This document shows, piece by piece, positions 36,101 through 45,392 of a stretch of DNA of 64,000 bases (positions within the stretch are counted from its first letter, which is position 1; every line of letters starts with the position of its first letter). Source of the DNA: Paenibacillus_V sp046244365. Its GTDB lineage: Bacteria > Bacillota > Bacilli > Paenibacillales > NBRC-103111. A model generated the notes under the pieces. It saw only the letters and a list, made by a program, of their open reading frames with translations. It was not told the origin of the DNA and did not search any database. The position numbers were made by a program, and so were the translations under genes. The DNA is taken from contig NZ_CP176395.1 in the NCBI RefSeq assembly GCF_046244365.1, positions 4,216,001 to 4,280,000 of the forward strand, given 5' to 3'.

Positions 36101-37092
36101 AAATTGCTCACGACTTGAAAAACGCGGGGGCAGACCCCAAACGGATTGATGGATTTACTACAATTGTTGGTTACTTTAACGCTCTTCGTGAATTGGCAGG
36201 GGCGGCGTCACTATACAGACAGGACATTCCAGAACGCATGGATTATTTAAATGGCGCTGCTAGCCGCCAACTCTCTGAAAATCCGCTGGAGTTGTCTAGT
36301 CGCAAAAGTTCAACGGAACTCCCAGGTCTGCTTGAACTGTTGGACAAAACAGTAGATAGTGGTTCACAAGAGGATGGCGTCCTAGCAACTAGCATGTTTG
36401 GAACAGGTGTTGACGTTGATCGACTTAGACTCATGGTGATCAACGGTCAACCGAAGTCCACATCGTCGTATATTCAAGCTTCAGGGCGTGTAGGGCGTAA
36501 ACAAGGTGGACTAGTAGTCTCCTTTTTTAGGGCTAGTCGACCACGTGACTTGGATCATTACGAATTCTTTACTGGCTATCACAGAGCATTATATAAATAT
36601 GTTGAGCCTGTTACGGTTGCACCATTTTCTCCGCGCGCTCGTGAAAAAGCGTTAGGTGCTTTAAGCGTCGCTCTTTTGAGGCAAGCGTTGCACATTTTAG
36701 GTGAGCGTGTGCCTGTGCAGTGGAGGCATCAACAAAAGTTTCAAGGTAAGAATACACTTTCTGCCGCGACGAATATGCGTTTTGGTCGACATAACAGCGA
36801 AGTTCTGAAAATACTTGATATTTTTTCTCGACGTGTTTTACAGCTTCCCGATGGACGTAGACCCGATGTGAAAAAAGTTATTTCAGAATTACGTTCGGAA
36901 TTGGATCGTTGGTATGCATTATCACAAACACATGGAAATTTATTATTCAATGAATACTCGATGACAAAACCGCCAGTTCATCCCGTTGTTTTAGGAGATT
37001 TGCAGCATTTCTTCAGAGGGCTAGATATGGCCTTTGAAAATGTTCCGCAGTCTTTGCGAGATGTGGAAGGCACAACTAACTTTAAAAGCTGA
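33130..37092 (+). CDS. drmA: DISARM helicase DrmA
   Basis: 1320 residues, the usual size of DrmA. The start is TTG 33130, with AGGGGC further upstream. FIVGVLAPKE near residue 35 is typical of the N-terminus, followed by an acidic stretch (residues 55-80). WFATGGGKTESYLG (about 446-459) is Walker A; LIIQDELHLIEG (about 871) is the DExH box; ATSMFGTGVDVDRL and QASGRVGRKQGG belong to RecA2. In DISARM, DrmA and DrmB form a complex that loads on incoming phage DNA. The gene is followed by drmB after 10 nt and by drmC and drmMII. Confidence 0.92.
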   Translation: MERAIILGELVKEVLGPRNGINETFRNDMDPRNEFIVGVLAPKELQQERDVDAEAELLSDGDSSDEDDTEEVVEASLTGSPSLDPKSPPKSLGFSVVVEVENEDAQVEICFTWARYFSNGSEWQRRSFYEYKQLPVIQPKHWEDTYKSGVEFTMKSTKLTENRYKLSVFLVNNSKLEVPSKPTTSDFVFQPEIRFNKLNACQFCPLEDMTDNSDDEYTDERIEEESLKLMYRDRFALARGHLVGVTWGDIDIQRPHQKLKDLQFPPFCWVDGANVPANVRERFLVPHIRSDYTPTYPLEAPSMVWREEFGPKPEFDPAVLAECWDTNELRNKLMPFVDGYKKWLGSQKQSSSFNDLKSNLKRAAEIHFSNIEKAIERMERSIELLCRDQDIQLSFCFANRVMALQSLWANKVVNQWRPFQLAFILINIAAIADPDDPDRGVADLLWFATGGGKTESYLGLAAFTMALQRRRAKTDRDGHKKGAGVNVLSRYTLRLLTIQQFRRALRVITAAEFLRVDQLNITNQNVGWRPSTCKITDDFIWGAERFSVGLWVGGGVTPNGLHSLQFKDENNVFRVIPGALELLSKKGKNSEGEPAQVINCPCCNSFVAVPNEGVGSGTHSIHFMFKSTTSIPLSLTATAFTLQGASISSIQIMQHNSVYYTATIDFEVANGYHLESDSLDDLWNNQLAPLLGSAQLQSTRPTRPGYFYHKFLNSLQKEKEMNFEVICPNPECQLNQGFWTEKVPVSSSTQHLSSATDTEYQDVLQAFKVAGHPHYSTRVIIPAYTVDDQVYHRCPSMIIATADKFAQLPFEPKAASLFGNVEYYHARWGYYRENCPPNAGGSQPTEFLRHPPQFKKNQPLHKRVDSFDPPLLIIQDELHLIEGPLGSLYGLYETIIDELCTKQQGDKRVPPKYVVSTATVRQARKQVQTLFARDFAQFPPSGLDVNDNFFSVTAESHPLDNTGAGRLYVGICAPGKGAQTPLVRIWSSLLQIAHDLKNAGADPKRIDGFTTIVGYFNALRELAGAASLYRQDIPERMDYLNGAASRQLSENPLELSSRKSSTELPGLLELLDKTVDSGSQEDGVLATSMFGTGVDVDRLRLMVINGQPKSTSSYIQASGRVGRKQGGLVVSFFRASRPRDLDHYEFFTGYHRALYKYVEPVTVAPFSPRAREKALGALSVALLRQALHILGERVPVQWRHQQKFQGKNTLSAATNMRFGRHNSEVLKILDIFSRRVLQLPDGRRPDVKKVISELRSELDRWYALSQTHGNLLFNEYSMTKPPVHPVVLGDLQHFFRGLDMAFENVPQSLRDVEGTTNFKS

Positions 37093-37102
37093 GGTGAAAA
37101 GT

Positions 37103-38896
37103 TTGGGACAATCAATTAGACCGTCGCAATTCATAACAACATATGGTCCTGGGGCTATATTAGAAGGCCCCAATGGACCTCGAATCATTAATAATATATC
37201 ATTGTCTGGAATTTTAAATTTTAAGAATATTGATCAGTTAGAAATAGTTGATCAAAGACTATCTGAGTCACTGCTGAACGGCGCAGGGATTCTTAGACTT
37301 CCTACAAATGCGGAGCTTCATCTTGCCGAATCTAAGCCAGTATACGAGACAAAACAATTTCCAGGATGGTCATTATGCATAAAAAATCATCATAATAAAC
37401 TTTATAATTATAGTCGAAACAATCGTGGTTGTCCCGATTGTCCAAGACCTGCTTCTTCATATGAAGGTTGGCTAAAGTCCCGTAGAGAAGCAATTCGTTT
37501 TGTTATGGCTTGCCCGAATGGTCATCTTGACGATGTGAACTGGTCTCGACTTGTAAAACATAAACGACCACAATGTTATCCTGATTATCTTCTTTGGATA
37601 GGTGGTGGGGGTGCATTAAAGAATGTCAAGATACTTTGTCCTAATTGTAAGGGAGAGTTTAATTTAGGTCAGGCTTATGCAATGGAACATGAATGTACAG
37701 GTCGCCTTCCTGAGGCTGGCACCGAGCAAAATGGTTGTGATCAAAAGGCTAAAATAATGCAACGTGGAGCATCAAATATTAGAGTTGCTGAAATCGTATC
37801 TTCTCTAACGATTCCAAAGAGAGATACTCGTTTACATCAACTTCTTGCCCATTCAGCTATTTTTGGTGTAGTAATTTCTTCAAACATTACGACCAAAAAT
37901 GAACTAATGGAGAAGTTGAAAGCACTTGTAACACGAAAAAGGTTACCTGATGGAATGTATGAAGAAATAAATCGATACGACGATGAAATGATTGTAAGAG
38001 CGGTAGCTGATGTATGTGAGCCAACAAATATAGATAACGAACTTGATTATCGAGTAACGGAGTTTGATGCTCTTCAGATAGCTTCCACTCGGGGGGCTCC
38101 AATACAAGTCTCGTCTACACCAGGAGCTCCGCCACAATTTGAAGTAAATAGGCAAGATGTAAGGGCTTTTGTTGGCCCGCGGGGACATAAACTAAGAATT
38201 ACGCCTGTAAGTAGGTTGCGGGTCGTAATGGTTCAAACTGGCTATAAACGACTTGATGTGGTGAATGGACAAGCGGTGCCCACAGCACATCATGATGGTG
38301 TGAAGGAATGGTATCCAGGTATCGAAACTTTTGGTGAAGGAGTATTTATCGATTTGGCTCCTGAGAATGACCAAGGTCCATTGAATCATTTTGAGATGAA
38401 TGGTGCTGATTATAATAATTGGCTGAACGCATTTCAAAACAGTGAAGAATATGGATTGAATTCGGCAGTCGTTGAGAATTATCAAACCCATCCTGTTTTT
38501 GTTTGGTGGCATACGTTATCGCATCGATTGATAAACTCACTTTCCATCGATTCGGGATATTCGTCGGCATCTATTAGGGAACGTGTTTTTGTTAAAATAG
38601 AGAAGAATAATCCTAATGTTGCACGAGGGGGAGTGTTATTATATACAACTCAACCTGGGGGAGACGGTACGTTAGGAGGCTTGATCGGATTAGTCCCAGA
38701 ATTTAATAAAGTGCTACATAGAGTATTTAGAGATGTTGATACTTGCTCTAATGATCCCCTTTGTGGCGAAGAAGTATTTGGTCCCAAACGGTTAAATGGA
38801 GCTGCATGTTACGTATGTCAGTTTGCTTCTGAAACATCCTGCGAACATAGAAATATGTTGCTTGATCGCAACTTATTGTTGAACAATTTACCATGA
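37103..38896 (+). CDS. drmB: DISARM protein DrmB (DUF1998)
   Basis: 597 residues from TTG 37103, with GAGGTG 8 nt upstream; the in-frame codons before it overlap drmA and lack a site. IRPSQFITTYGPGAILEG is the canonical DrmB start. The protein carries CPDC, CPNG, CPNC zinc-type pairs in its first third, and the C-terminal DUF1998 region includes the cysteine cluster CSNDPLCGEE and CYVC. DrmB partners DrmA. The stop overlaps the drmC start by 4 nt. Confidence 0.92.
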   Translation: MGQSIRPSQFITTYGPGAILEGPNGPRIINNISLSGILNFKNIDQLEIVDQRLSESLLNGAGILRLPTNAELHLAESKPVYETKQFPGWSLCIKNHHNKLYNYSRNNRGCPDCPRPASSYEGWLKSRREAIRFVMACPNGHLDDVNWSRLVKHKRPQCYPDYLLWIGGGGALKNVKILCPNCKGEFNLGQAYAMEHECTGRLPEAGTEQNGCDQKAKIMQRGASNIRVAEIVSSLTIPKRDTRLHQLLAHSAIFGVVISSNITTKNELMEKLKALVTRKRLPDGMYEEINRYDDEMIVRAVADVCEPTNIDNELDYRVTEFDALQIASTRGAPIQVSSTPGAPPQFEVNRQDVRAFVGPRGHKLRITPVSRLRVVMVQTGYKRLDVVNGQAVPTAHHDGVKEWYPGIETFGEGVFIDLAPENDQGPLNHFEMNGADYNNWLNAFQNSEEYGLNSAVVENYQTHPVFVWWHTLSHRLINSLSIDSGYSSASIRERVFVKIEKNNPNVARGGVLLYTTQPGGDGTLGGLIGLVPEFNKVLHRVFRDVDTCSNDPLCGEEVFGPKRLNGAACYVCQFASETSCEHRNMLLDRNLLLNNLP

Positions 38897-39396
38897 GTAA
38901 TACAAATATTAAAGTGTTAGCGACGGGACTTGGTTGGTTGGGAAATGGTGTAGAATCAATAACAACAAATGTTGAGGAATTATTCAATAGTGCTAAATAT
39001 GAGTTGTTTATTGCCGCATATAGTATAAGTGCAGGCGCATTAGAAGTTATTTTAATGCTCAACACCCCTTTATCAAGGGGTGTTGACGTTAGGTTACTCA
39101 TTAACAAATACGAACAAATCCATCCTTCGGTAAAGTCTATTTTCGATGATTTTTCAAAAAAATATATGAACATCAGTATTTTTGATTTTAATCATCCTGA
39201 TAACTACGATCTTCATGCAAAAATGATAGTTGCAGATAGAGAAAAAGCTATTATCGGTTCATCTAATATTTCCCGCAGAGGTTTTTTTGAAAACCATGAA
39301 CTAGCTGTTATGATAACGGGCAATGAAGTGATTAAAGTGGCAAGCGCTTTTGATTCCTTATTAGCAAATAAACTGACAAGAAAAGTTGATTTGTAG
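38893..39396 (+). CDS. drmC: DISARM protein DrmC (phospholipase D-like)
   Basis: 167 residues with one HKD motif: DLHAKMIVADREKAIIGSSN (His/Lys/Asp and the GSSN sequence). A single-domain PLD nuclease probably works as a dimer. It overlaps drmB by 4 nt. It is shorter than many DrmC homologues (about 200-250 residues), with little sequence before the first domain. Confidence 0.88.
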   Translation: MSNTNIKVLATGLGWLGNGVESITTNVEELFNSAKYELFIAAYSISAGALEVILMLNTPLSRGVDVRLLINKYEQIHPSVKSIFDDFSKKYMNISIFDFNHPDNYDLHAKMIVADREKAIIGSSNISRRGFFENHELAVMITGNEVIKVASAFDSLLANKLTRKVDL

Positions 39397-39455
39397 AGCC
39401 ATATAATCATGATATAATGATGTGACATAGTGATATTCATCGAGGGACGATTGAT

Positions 39456-40901
39456 ATGAAATATAAGGTGTTGGATCTATTCGCTGGGGGTGGAGGATTT
39501 TCCACTGGCTTTCAAATGGCGGAGCTTGAAAATAGTTCATTTGAAGTAGTTAGGGCTGTCGAACTTAATCCCGATGCTTGCGAAACTCTACGTGCTCATC
39601 TTGGAGACGCTAAAGTAATTGAAGGAGATATTACCAGTCCTGAAATAAAAACTCAAATCATTAGGGAATGTAATGATGTACACGTCATAATTGGAGGACC
39701 ACCTTGCCAAACGTATTCATTGGCAGGTCCTTCTCGATCAGGCAAGCAAGAGATGCGAGAAGCATTAAAAAGCGATCCAAGAAACACGTTATTTAGACAC
39801 TTTTTTGAAATTGTGAATTCTATACAACCTGAAGTGGTTGTTTTTGAAAATGTTGAAGGTATTATTTCAAAACAGTTGGAACATGAAAATGAAGAAGAGT
39901 TGTCAGAAAAGCAAAAGCTTGCAATTGATGTTATATGTGATGAACTTGAGTCGATTGGGTATTGTACGTATTTAAAAGAAAGACCAGGGCAGCGTTACCA
40001 AGTGTTAAATGCGGTAGATTACGGTGTTCCTCAGCAACGTAAACGTGTGATTATAATTGCCAATCGTCATGGACTTGTTAACCCTACCCCTACAAAAAAA
40101 GTAACAAATTATCGTAATCTAGGACAAGCGATTGGTAATATTCCCTTAGTGATTCCCGAAATAAATATAAGTCGAACGAATAATCTAATAAACATGGATA
40201 TTGTTATTAATAATTTTGATCAATGTGTTTCTGCATTTGCAAACAGCATTATTTCACTTGAAAATAAGAAAAATAACGCGCCAGAGATTCATTCACCTGA
40301 ATTTAAACAAATAGTCACTTTCATAAAAGATGCTACTCCAAAATTAGTGAAAAGAAAGTATAAGAAATTGAAGTCGCTCGTAGATTTTTTAATAGAATTC
40401 AATATACTGGTTGAAAAGTATTCTCAAAAGCATCTTGCCGATTTTCCTACATTTCATTCTTCAAGGGCACATAATATCAGAGATTTAGCTATTTTTTCGA
40501 TGATGAAGCCAGGCTCTTCTTCGGCACAATTTATTAATAAAGACTCGGAATTGTATGATCATCTTTTAAATAATCTATATCCATATGATCGGACAAAACA
40601 TCTCGATACATATGTCCGACACGCTTGGTACAAGCCATCAAATACAATACTATCACATATGGAAAAAGATGGTTTGAAGTTTATTCATCCCGATCAACCA
40701 AGAACTTTTACACCTTTTGAAGCCGCATTAATTCAAACTTTTCCTATCAATTATGAGTTTAAAGGAGGAAGAAATGCTCAATATAGACAAATTGGAAATG
40801 CTGTTCCCCCATTAATGGCTAAAAGTATTGGCGAATCAATTCTAAAGTTATTATTATCAAGATCAAATTCGGATAGAAAAGCTGTTGCTATTATTAATTA
40901 A
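39456..40901 (+). CDS. drmMII: DISARM m5C DNA methyltransferase DrmMII
   Basis: 481 residues. FAGGGGFSTGF (motif I), GGPPCQTYS with nucleophile Cys84 (motif IV), FENVEGI (motif VI), QQRKRV (motif VIII) and RQIGNAVPPLMA (motif X) define a cytosine-5 methyltransferase. In DISARM class 2 the methylase marks self DNA. Its place right after drmC on the same strand supports the assignment over a stand-alone R-M enzyme. A target-recognition region of ~150 residues lies between motifs VIII and X. Confidence 0.85.
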   Translation: MKYKVLDLFAGGGGFSTGFQMAELENSSFEVVRAVELNPDACETLRAHLGDAKVIEGDITSPEIKTQIIRECNDVHVIIGGPPCQTYSLAGPSRSGKQEMREALKSDPRNTLFRHFFEIVNSIQPEVVVFENVEGIISKQLEHENEEELSEKQKLAIDVICDELESIGYCTYLKERPGQRYQVLNAVDYGVPQQRKRVIIIANRHGLVNPTPTKKVTNYRNLGQAIGNIPLVIPEINISRTNNLINMDIVINNFDQCVSAFANSIISLENKKNNAPEIHSPEFKQIVTFIKDATPKLVKRKYKKLKSLVDFLIEFNILVEKYSQKHLADFPTFHSSRAHNIRDLAIFSMMKPGSSSAQFINKDSELYDHLLNNLYPYDRTKHLDTYVRHAWYKPSNTILSHMEKDGLKFIHPDQPRTFTPFEAALIQTFPINYEFKGGRNAQYRQIGNAVPPLMAKSIGESILKLLLSRSNSDRKAVAIIN

Positions 40902-40938
40902 AGGCATGCTCGTGTTAGTTTCTGAGCATGCCTTTTTT
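40900..40938. terminator. Bidirectional terminator between DISARM and R-M genes
   Basis: AAAGGCATGCTC (40900-40911) and GAGCATGCCTTT (40924-40935) form a perfect 12-bp stem followed by TTT. It lies between convergent genes and can serve both strands. Confidence 0.85.
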
Positions 40939-40949
40939 ATGTATTGTTC

Positions 40950-41675
40950 CTATCTAATTACAAATTGAGTATGTCTGTATAATTTATGCTCAGGATAAAG
41001 AATAACCCTTCCGTATAATACTGTTGCCTGCCATTTATCGGCAGGCATTTCATTTATGATGGTTTGTAAAATATATTTAAGATTTGATTGGATCGGAATG
41101 TTTATGGAAAAGTCAAGATCTTGTTGATCTCTTGTTTTTTCATATCGCAGAGTGTAGGGTAACTCGCGAGCTAATATTTTTAATAATTCCTTACACTCAT
41201 AGATTCCTGCTGCTAAAAAAGAGAGGGGAAGATCAACATCGATTGGATATTGTAAATCAAAATCAGCAGGGTCCTGATCATCACGATTTTTACCTGGATC
41301 ATTACTGCCAAAACCAGAAAAGTTCCATTGAGCGTTATAATGATCGATTAACATTGTTTCAATATCAGCGTTTTTAAAGACGGGGATAGCGACTGCTTTA
41401 AAAGTTATAGTGCTTGGGTCGAGGTTTTTTCGATGATTCATATGGATTTGATGGCGTCTGAGCCTCGAATGAAATCCTGCTGTTGAATCAGTTTTGCCAA
41501 CATACCGTATAACTTGATTTTCAAGTAATAAGTAAACACCATTTTTATTAGGTGGAATTGCTAAAATATTTTCTACCGTTAACGGGGCATCCCCTACGTT
41601 AAGAATAAAAGGTGGCAAGTAATCTCTAAATGCTTTTTCAATGTCTAATTCAAACTCATCAAATCCATGTGTCAT
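40950..41675 (-). CDS. Eco29kI-like GIY-YIG restriction endonuclease
   Basis: 241 residues from ATG 41675, with a GTG alternative three codons earlier. The N-terminal part has GVYLLLENQVIRYVGKT, the GIY-YIG signature (here GVY...YVG), with Arg/His residues in RLRRHQIHMN. SGFGSNDPGKNRD is a hallmark of the Eco29kI subfamily. Relatives cut CCGCGG, but the specificity of this enzyme is not proven. Its methyltransferase is 15 nt upstream in the same orientation. Confidence 0.85.
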   Translation of the reverse strand: MTHGFDEFELDIEKAFRDYLPPFILNVGDAPLTVENILAIPPNKNGVYLLLENQVIRYVGKTDSTAGFHSRLRRHQIHMNHRKNLDPSTITFKAVAIPVFKNADIETMLIDHYNAQWNFSGFGSNDPGKNRDDQDPADFDLQYPIDVDLPLSFLAAGIYECKELLKILARELPYTLRYEKTRDQQDLDFSINIPIQSNLKYILQTIINEMPADKWQATVLYGRVILYPEHKLYRHTQFVIR

Positions 41676-41699
41676 CGATCTCACTTCTTTCTTGACAGT

Positions 41700-42836
41700 T
41701 TATCCGACATTAAGGACTTTATAAATTTCTTTAGCTACACAATGGGCCAATTGAACAGGAACAGCATTACCAATTTGGCGCATTGCCTCAGTCCAAGCAC
41801 CTTCAAAAATAATATCATCAGGGAATGTTTGAACGCGTGCGGATTCCCGAATTGTTAAATAGCGATATGTTAAATCAGGATAGGCAATCATATTTTCACC
41901 ACCAGGCACGCCATGATCACCAGCTTTTAATGTCTTACTCGGTTCATCCAAAAAACTCCCTGTATGTCCTGGGTAGGGTCTTGCGCCAGGTTGAAAAGTA
42001 TGATTAGCAATATCATTTGCAAGTTCGATACGTGGATCAGGAAGACCCGCAATTGCATCTCGAAGTGTTTGCCAAGCTTTTTTTCTTTGATCATTTGAAA
42101 GTTTTTCTAGTCTATCAATAATTTTTTTGTCAGGCATGGCTTGTGTTGGAGCAATTCCTCTTGAAGTCCAATAGTCACCCGTCACCCATTTTGCATGTAA
42201 AAGACCTTCTTGAGTGTGGGTAGAAGTCGGAAAGCTCCAATTAGCATCAATATCGCTTCTGAAGCCCACAAAAAATAAACGTTCTCTTCGTTGAGGGATG
42301 CCATAATCAGCGGCATTTAATATTCGGGGAGGGATAATCTTGTATTCAGGATTATTTCCACCAGTCCCTGTATGATGTTGTTCCAACCGTTTCAAATGGT
42401 CCTGCCAGTCTTCTGAATTTTTGCGCATCAAAGAAGGGTACGTAAGTTGAAGTACCACATATTCTAAGTAGGTCGAAAATGTTTGTCTCGCAAGTCCGCG
42501 TACATTTTCAAACATAAAAGCCTTAGGGCGAATTTCTCTAACAGCGCGAATTGCTTCAGGAAACATGTCCCTCGTATCATCCCATGCTTTATGTTTACCC
42601 CCAAGGGAAAAAGGTTGACATGGTGGCCCCCCAGCAATAAGTTCAAGGTTTTCTCCAAAATCTGAGTATGATAATTTTCTGACATCAGTCTCAAGGACAT
42701 TCCACTTGCTGCGATTTCTCCTTAAAGTTGAACAGGCATGAGAATTCCATTCAATTACTGCAATATGTTCAAACCCTGCTTGTTCTGTCCCTAGCGCTAA
42801 ACCACCAGCTCCAGCGAATAATTCTAAAGCTCTCAT
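41700..42836 (-). CDS. Cytosine-5 methyltransferase of the Eco29kI-like R-M system
   Basis: 378 residues with ELFAGAGGLALG (motif I), AGGPPCQPFS with Cys73, FENVRGL, PQRRERLFFVG and RQIGNAVPVQLA, the complete m5C set. It is encoded just ahead of the restriction gene on the same strand. The short target-recognition domain is consistent with a palindromic site. It protects DNA from the neighbouring endonuclease. It is distinct from DrmMII in sequence. Confidence 0.88.
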   Translation of the reverse strand: MRALELFAGAGGLALGTEQAGFEHIAVIEWNSHACSTLRRNRSKWNVLETDVRKLSYSDFGENLELIAGGPPCQPFSLGGKHKAWDDTRDMFPEAIRAVREIRPKAFMFENVRGLARQTFSTYLEYVVLQLTYPSLMRKNSEDWQDHLKRLEQHHTGTGGNNPEYKIIPPRILNAADYGIPQRRERLFFVGFRSDIDANWSFPTSTHTQEGLLHAKWVTGDYWTSRGIAPTQAMPDKKIIDRLEKLSNDQRKKAWQTLRDAIAGLPDPRIELANDIANHTFQPGARPYPGHTGSFLDEPSKTLKAGDHGVPGGENMIAYPDLTYRYLTIRESARVQTFPDDIIFEGAWTEAMRQIGNAVPVQLAHCVAKEIYKVLNVG

Positions 42837-43041
42837 GATGCCCTCCTAATTTATACGAGCTATTAGTAAATTATAGGGAATACTTGTTCGATAGTCTACA
42901 ACTAAATATTTTCAATTATATAAAAAGCCTAATCGCTTAAGTAAGCAATTTGTAAACGAGAGTAAGTGAAGATGAATGAATTTCCATTTGCTATGTACAA
43001 GTTATTTTGCACATAACGTAACGGTAGTAGAACAATTCCAA

Positions 43042-43070
43042 AAAGACTCTCCTTAAGCTGGAGAGTCTTT
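43042..43070 (-). terminator. Terminator after membrane-anchored protein gene
   Basis: AAAGACTCTCC (43042-43052) pairs with GGAGAGTCTTT (43060-43070). On the reverse strand it is followed by TTTTTGG, immediately downstream of the reverse gene ending at 43100. Confidence 0.8.
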
Positions 43071-43099
43071 TATGGGAGAGCAAAGTAATAAGCGTTTTG

Positions 43100-44416
43100 T
43101 CAATCAGTTACAGTTATCATAACTAATACGGCTTTTTCATTATTACCATTGGGGACGATTTTTAGCACATCAACCCCCTTCTTCATTCCTATGATGCGGC
43201 CTTGTTTATCCCAATCAAAGAAGTCATTCCTTTCCATGAAAAAATTGTCATAATAATTTGTATCATCTTCTCTAACAAATGTTATTGTTTGACCCACTCG
43301 AACTGTAATTGTTTTTTTGATTTGAACGATATCATTACTAGAAATTGAATACGAAACAATAATATCATTAAGACCAAATGGATTTTGAATAGTAACCTTT
43401 TGCCCTTCAAACTCTTTTCCATTCCATACATATTTAATCATTCTGTGTGTGGAAAGATCTTGAATAATAAAAGAGCCATCTGTTAATTCAACAATACCTT
43501 TATATGTTGATTTATTTAAGTGTGTTAAAAATTTTCCACTAATTTCATCGAAGCCTATAACGTAACTTGTTATCTCCCATGCGCTACCCTCTGAATAATA
43601 ATTAAGAATAATTCCATTTTTATTATCATCTTTATAGATATTGCCGTATAAAACATCGTATTTTTCAGTTAAGAAAAAGTCATCTGACATTGAAAATCCT
43701 AAAATATAATTATCGCTCTTTTGATCATAATAGAATATATATGAATTTACTGTATTTCTAGAGTTATTTATATCTTTACCCGTAACAATAATTGCGGGAA
43801 TTTGTTTCGTTAACATGACATATTTCTTTTCTTGGGCTTTAAAAGTAGGAGAAACAAAATTTTCAAACTTAAATTCTTGTGGATCTTTTTTTAGTAATTC
43901 CACAGCTAGTTTTTTTGCTTTAGAAGTAGCTGGAATTGCCTTGATGTGACTATTCATATCCTCAAATCTACCTTGTTCAAATGCCTCATTCGCCAATTTT
44001 GCTTCTTTTTCCCCAGTTTCATTATCGTCAATTTCCTTTTGCAAAGCGGCAACTTTCTCGAAAGCTTTTGTGGTCGCTGAGACATTACTGAGATGCGTTT
44101 TTGCTTCTGTATAATTGCCATCAGCAAGGGCATTTTCAACAAGCTTCAACACTTCTGTGCTCTTTTTATTTTCATCTATTTTTTTTCTTAACTCTTCACC
44201 TGCCGATTTACTTTTTGATTTAGACGGTATGTTATTAATTTTCAGTAAAGCGCTATCAAAGTCACTGTTTTCAAATGCAGCTTTGGCTAAGGTCAATTCA
44301 TTTCTTCCTACTTTATTAATATGTTCTTGATAAACAAAATAACTACTGATGCCGATAATAACAAGCAGAATTGATCCAATCCCAATTGCATATTGTCGAA
44401 AACTAGGTTTCCCCAT
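43100..44416 (-). CDS. Membrane-anchored protein with helical repeats, function unknown
   Basis: 438 residues with a single N-terminal membrane helix (about 8-28), then TPR-like helical pairs to residue ~175 (repeated AKxAFExxxFDxA pattern). The C-terminal domain is beta-rich, with Tyr/Asn/Lys-rich strands and an ending (VGQTITFVREDD, then MKKGVDVLKIVPNG) resembling a Big/BIg-like motif. Topology would place the repeats outside. The start follows GAGGTGACTC. It is a single-gene unit of unknown role in the cargo. Confidence 0.7.
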   Translation of the reverse strand: MGKPSFRQYAIGIGSILLVIIGISSYFVYQEHINKVGRNELTLAKAAFENSDFDSALLKINNIPSKSKSKSAGEELRKKIDENKKSTEVLKLVENALADGNYTEAKTHLSNVSATTKAFEKVAALQKEIDDNETGEKEAKLANEAFEQGRFEDMNSHIKAIPATSKAKKLAVELLKKDPQEFKFENFVSPTFKAQEKKYVMLTKQIPAIIVTGKDINNSRNTVNSYIFYYDQKSDNYILGFSMSDDFFLTEKYDVLYGNIYKDDNKNGIILNYYSEGSAWEITSYVIGFDEISGKFLTHLNKSTYKGIVELTDGSFIIQDLSTHRMIKYVWNGKEFEGQKVTIQNPFGLNDIIVSYSISSNDIVQIKKTITVRVGQTITFVREDDTNYYDNFFMERNDFFDWDKQGRIIGMKKGVDVLKIVPNGNNEKAVLVMITVTD

Positions 44417-44731
44417 GAGTCACCTCGTTTTATTATTAGAATAATCCATTATTACTAAATATTATGGTACACGATTTTGTTTATTCAGTCCAGAAACTTA
44501 AATGTAGGGAATAGAAATAAAGGGGGTGTTAGCAAAATGGAGCAGTAGGGGAGGAGGATTTATTGGATACATAATTTTTTATCAGGTGAAATCATTTGAA
44601 AAAACGATGATGCGGGGTTACAGATGATTTAAGCTTTAGAAAACTTTCATATAAATACTCAGGTTGCTTTTTTTGCAGCATATAATGAAAATGGTGAAAA
44701 AAACGATTCTTTATTCTAATGGGGGGATTAC
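44417..44731. other. Divergent intergenic region
   Basis: 315 bp of AT-rich sequence between divergent genes that must carry promoters for both. No hairpin or ORF stood out. Confidence 0.3.
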
Positions 44732-45391
44732 ATGTCGAAGTTTAATGAATTCAAATGCTACGGTCATTTTTACAAAATAACAAAAGATAATATGGTTGTA
44801 GCCCGTTGCCGTAGTCAGCTTGATATTATCAATGCTGATAAAATGAAATTTGATCATTTAATTGATTCAGTTCCTGATGCACTGAGCATTATGATGAACC
44901 CAGGAACATCTAGGCCTGCGGATTCAAATTATATTGAAAAAGAAATAGATTTAGATAATTTTATTACTGAGGAAAAAGAGATTGTTCATACAATTCCCGA
45001 TGATACGCAGAAGCGTCTCATGAGGGTAATGCAAATCAAAAAGTGGAAACACCTTAGAGTGATCAACCTCTCTGACATTCGTCAACCCGAAAGTCAAAAG
45101 TTGTCTGAAGAATTAAAGCAATATAATAAGCACAGTCTTTTGATGGAACATAGCATTTTTTCAGGAGTAAGAAAAAATGAGGTGGATAGCTTATTAAAGA
45201 AAATGAAGGGGAAACCAATAATTATTGCTTGGGGGACTCAAAATTGTCTGAACCAATTTGCAAAAGTCTGCTTAACTGTAATCAAAGGGCATATGAGTTA
45301 TGGCGTGACAGCAAAGAAAAATTATCATTTTCAACACCCGCTTACTACAAAGTTGAGTTGGGTGGATAATATCCTAAAGTTAATGACTTAG
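44732..45391 (+). CDS. DUF1643-like protein
   Basis: 219 residues. ALSIMMNPGTSRPAD and IIIAWGTQNCLNQFAK, followed by HPLTT, match the pattern of DUF1643 (LNPSTAD, AWG, HP). The family has no established biochemical role but often sits in mobile cargo. The start follows GGGGGG. The identification is by motif and moderately certain. Confidence 0.6.
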   Translation: MSKFNEFKCYGHFYKITKDNMVVARCRSQLDIINADKMKFDHLIDSVPDALSIMMNPGTSRPADSNYIEKEIDLDNFITEEKEIVHTIPDDTQKRLMRVMQIKKWKHLRVINLSDIRQPESQKLSEELKQYNKHSLLMEHSIFSGVRKNEVDSLLKKMKGKPIIIAWGTQNCLNQFAKVCLTVIKGHMSYGVTAKKNYHFQHPLTTKLSWVDNILKLMT

Positions 45392-45392
45392 T

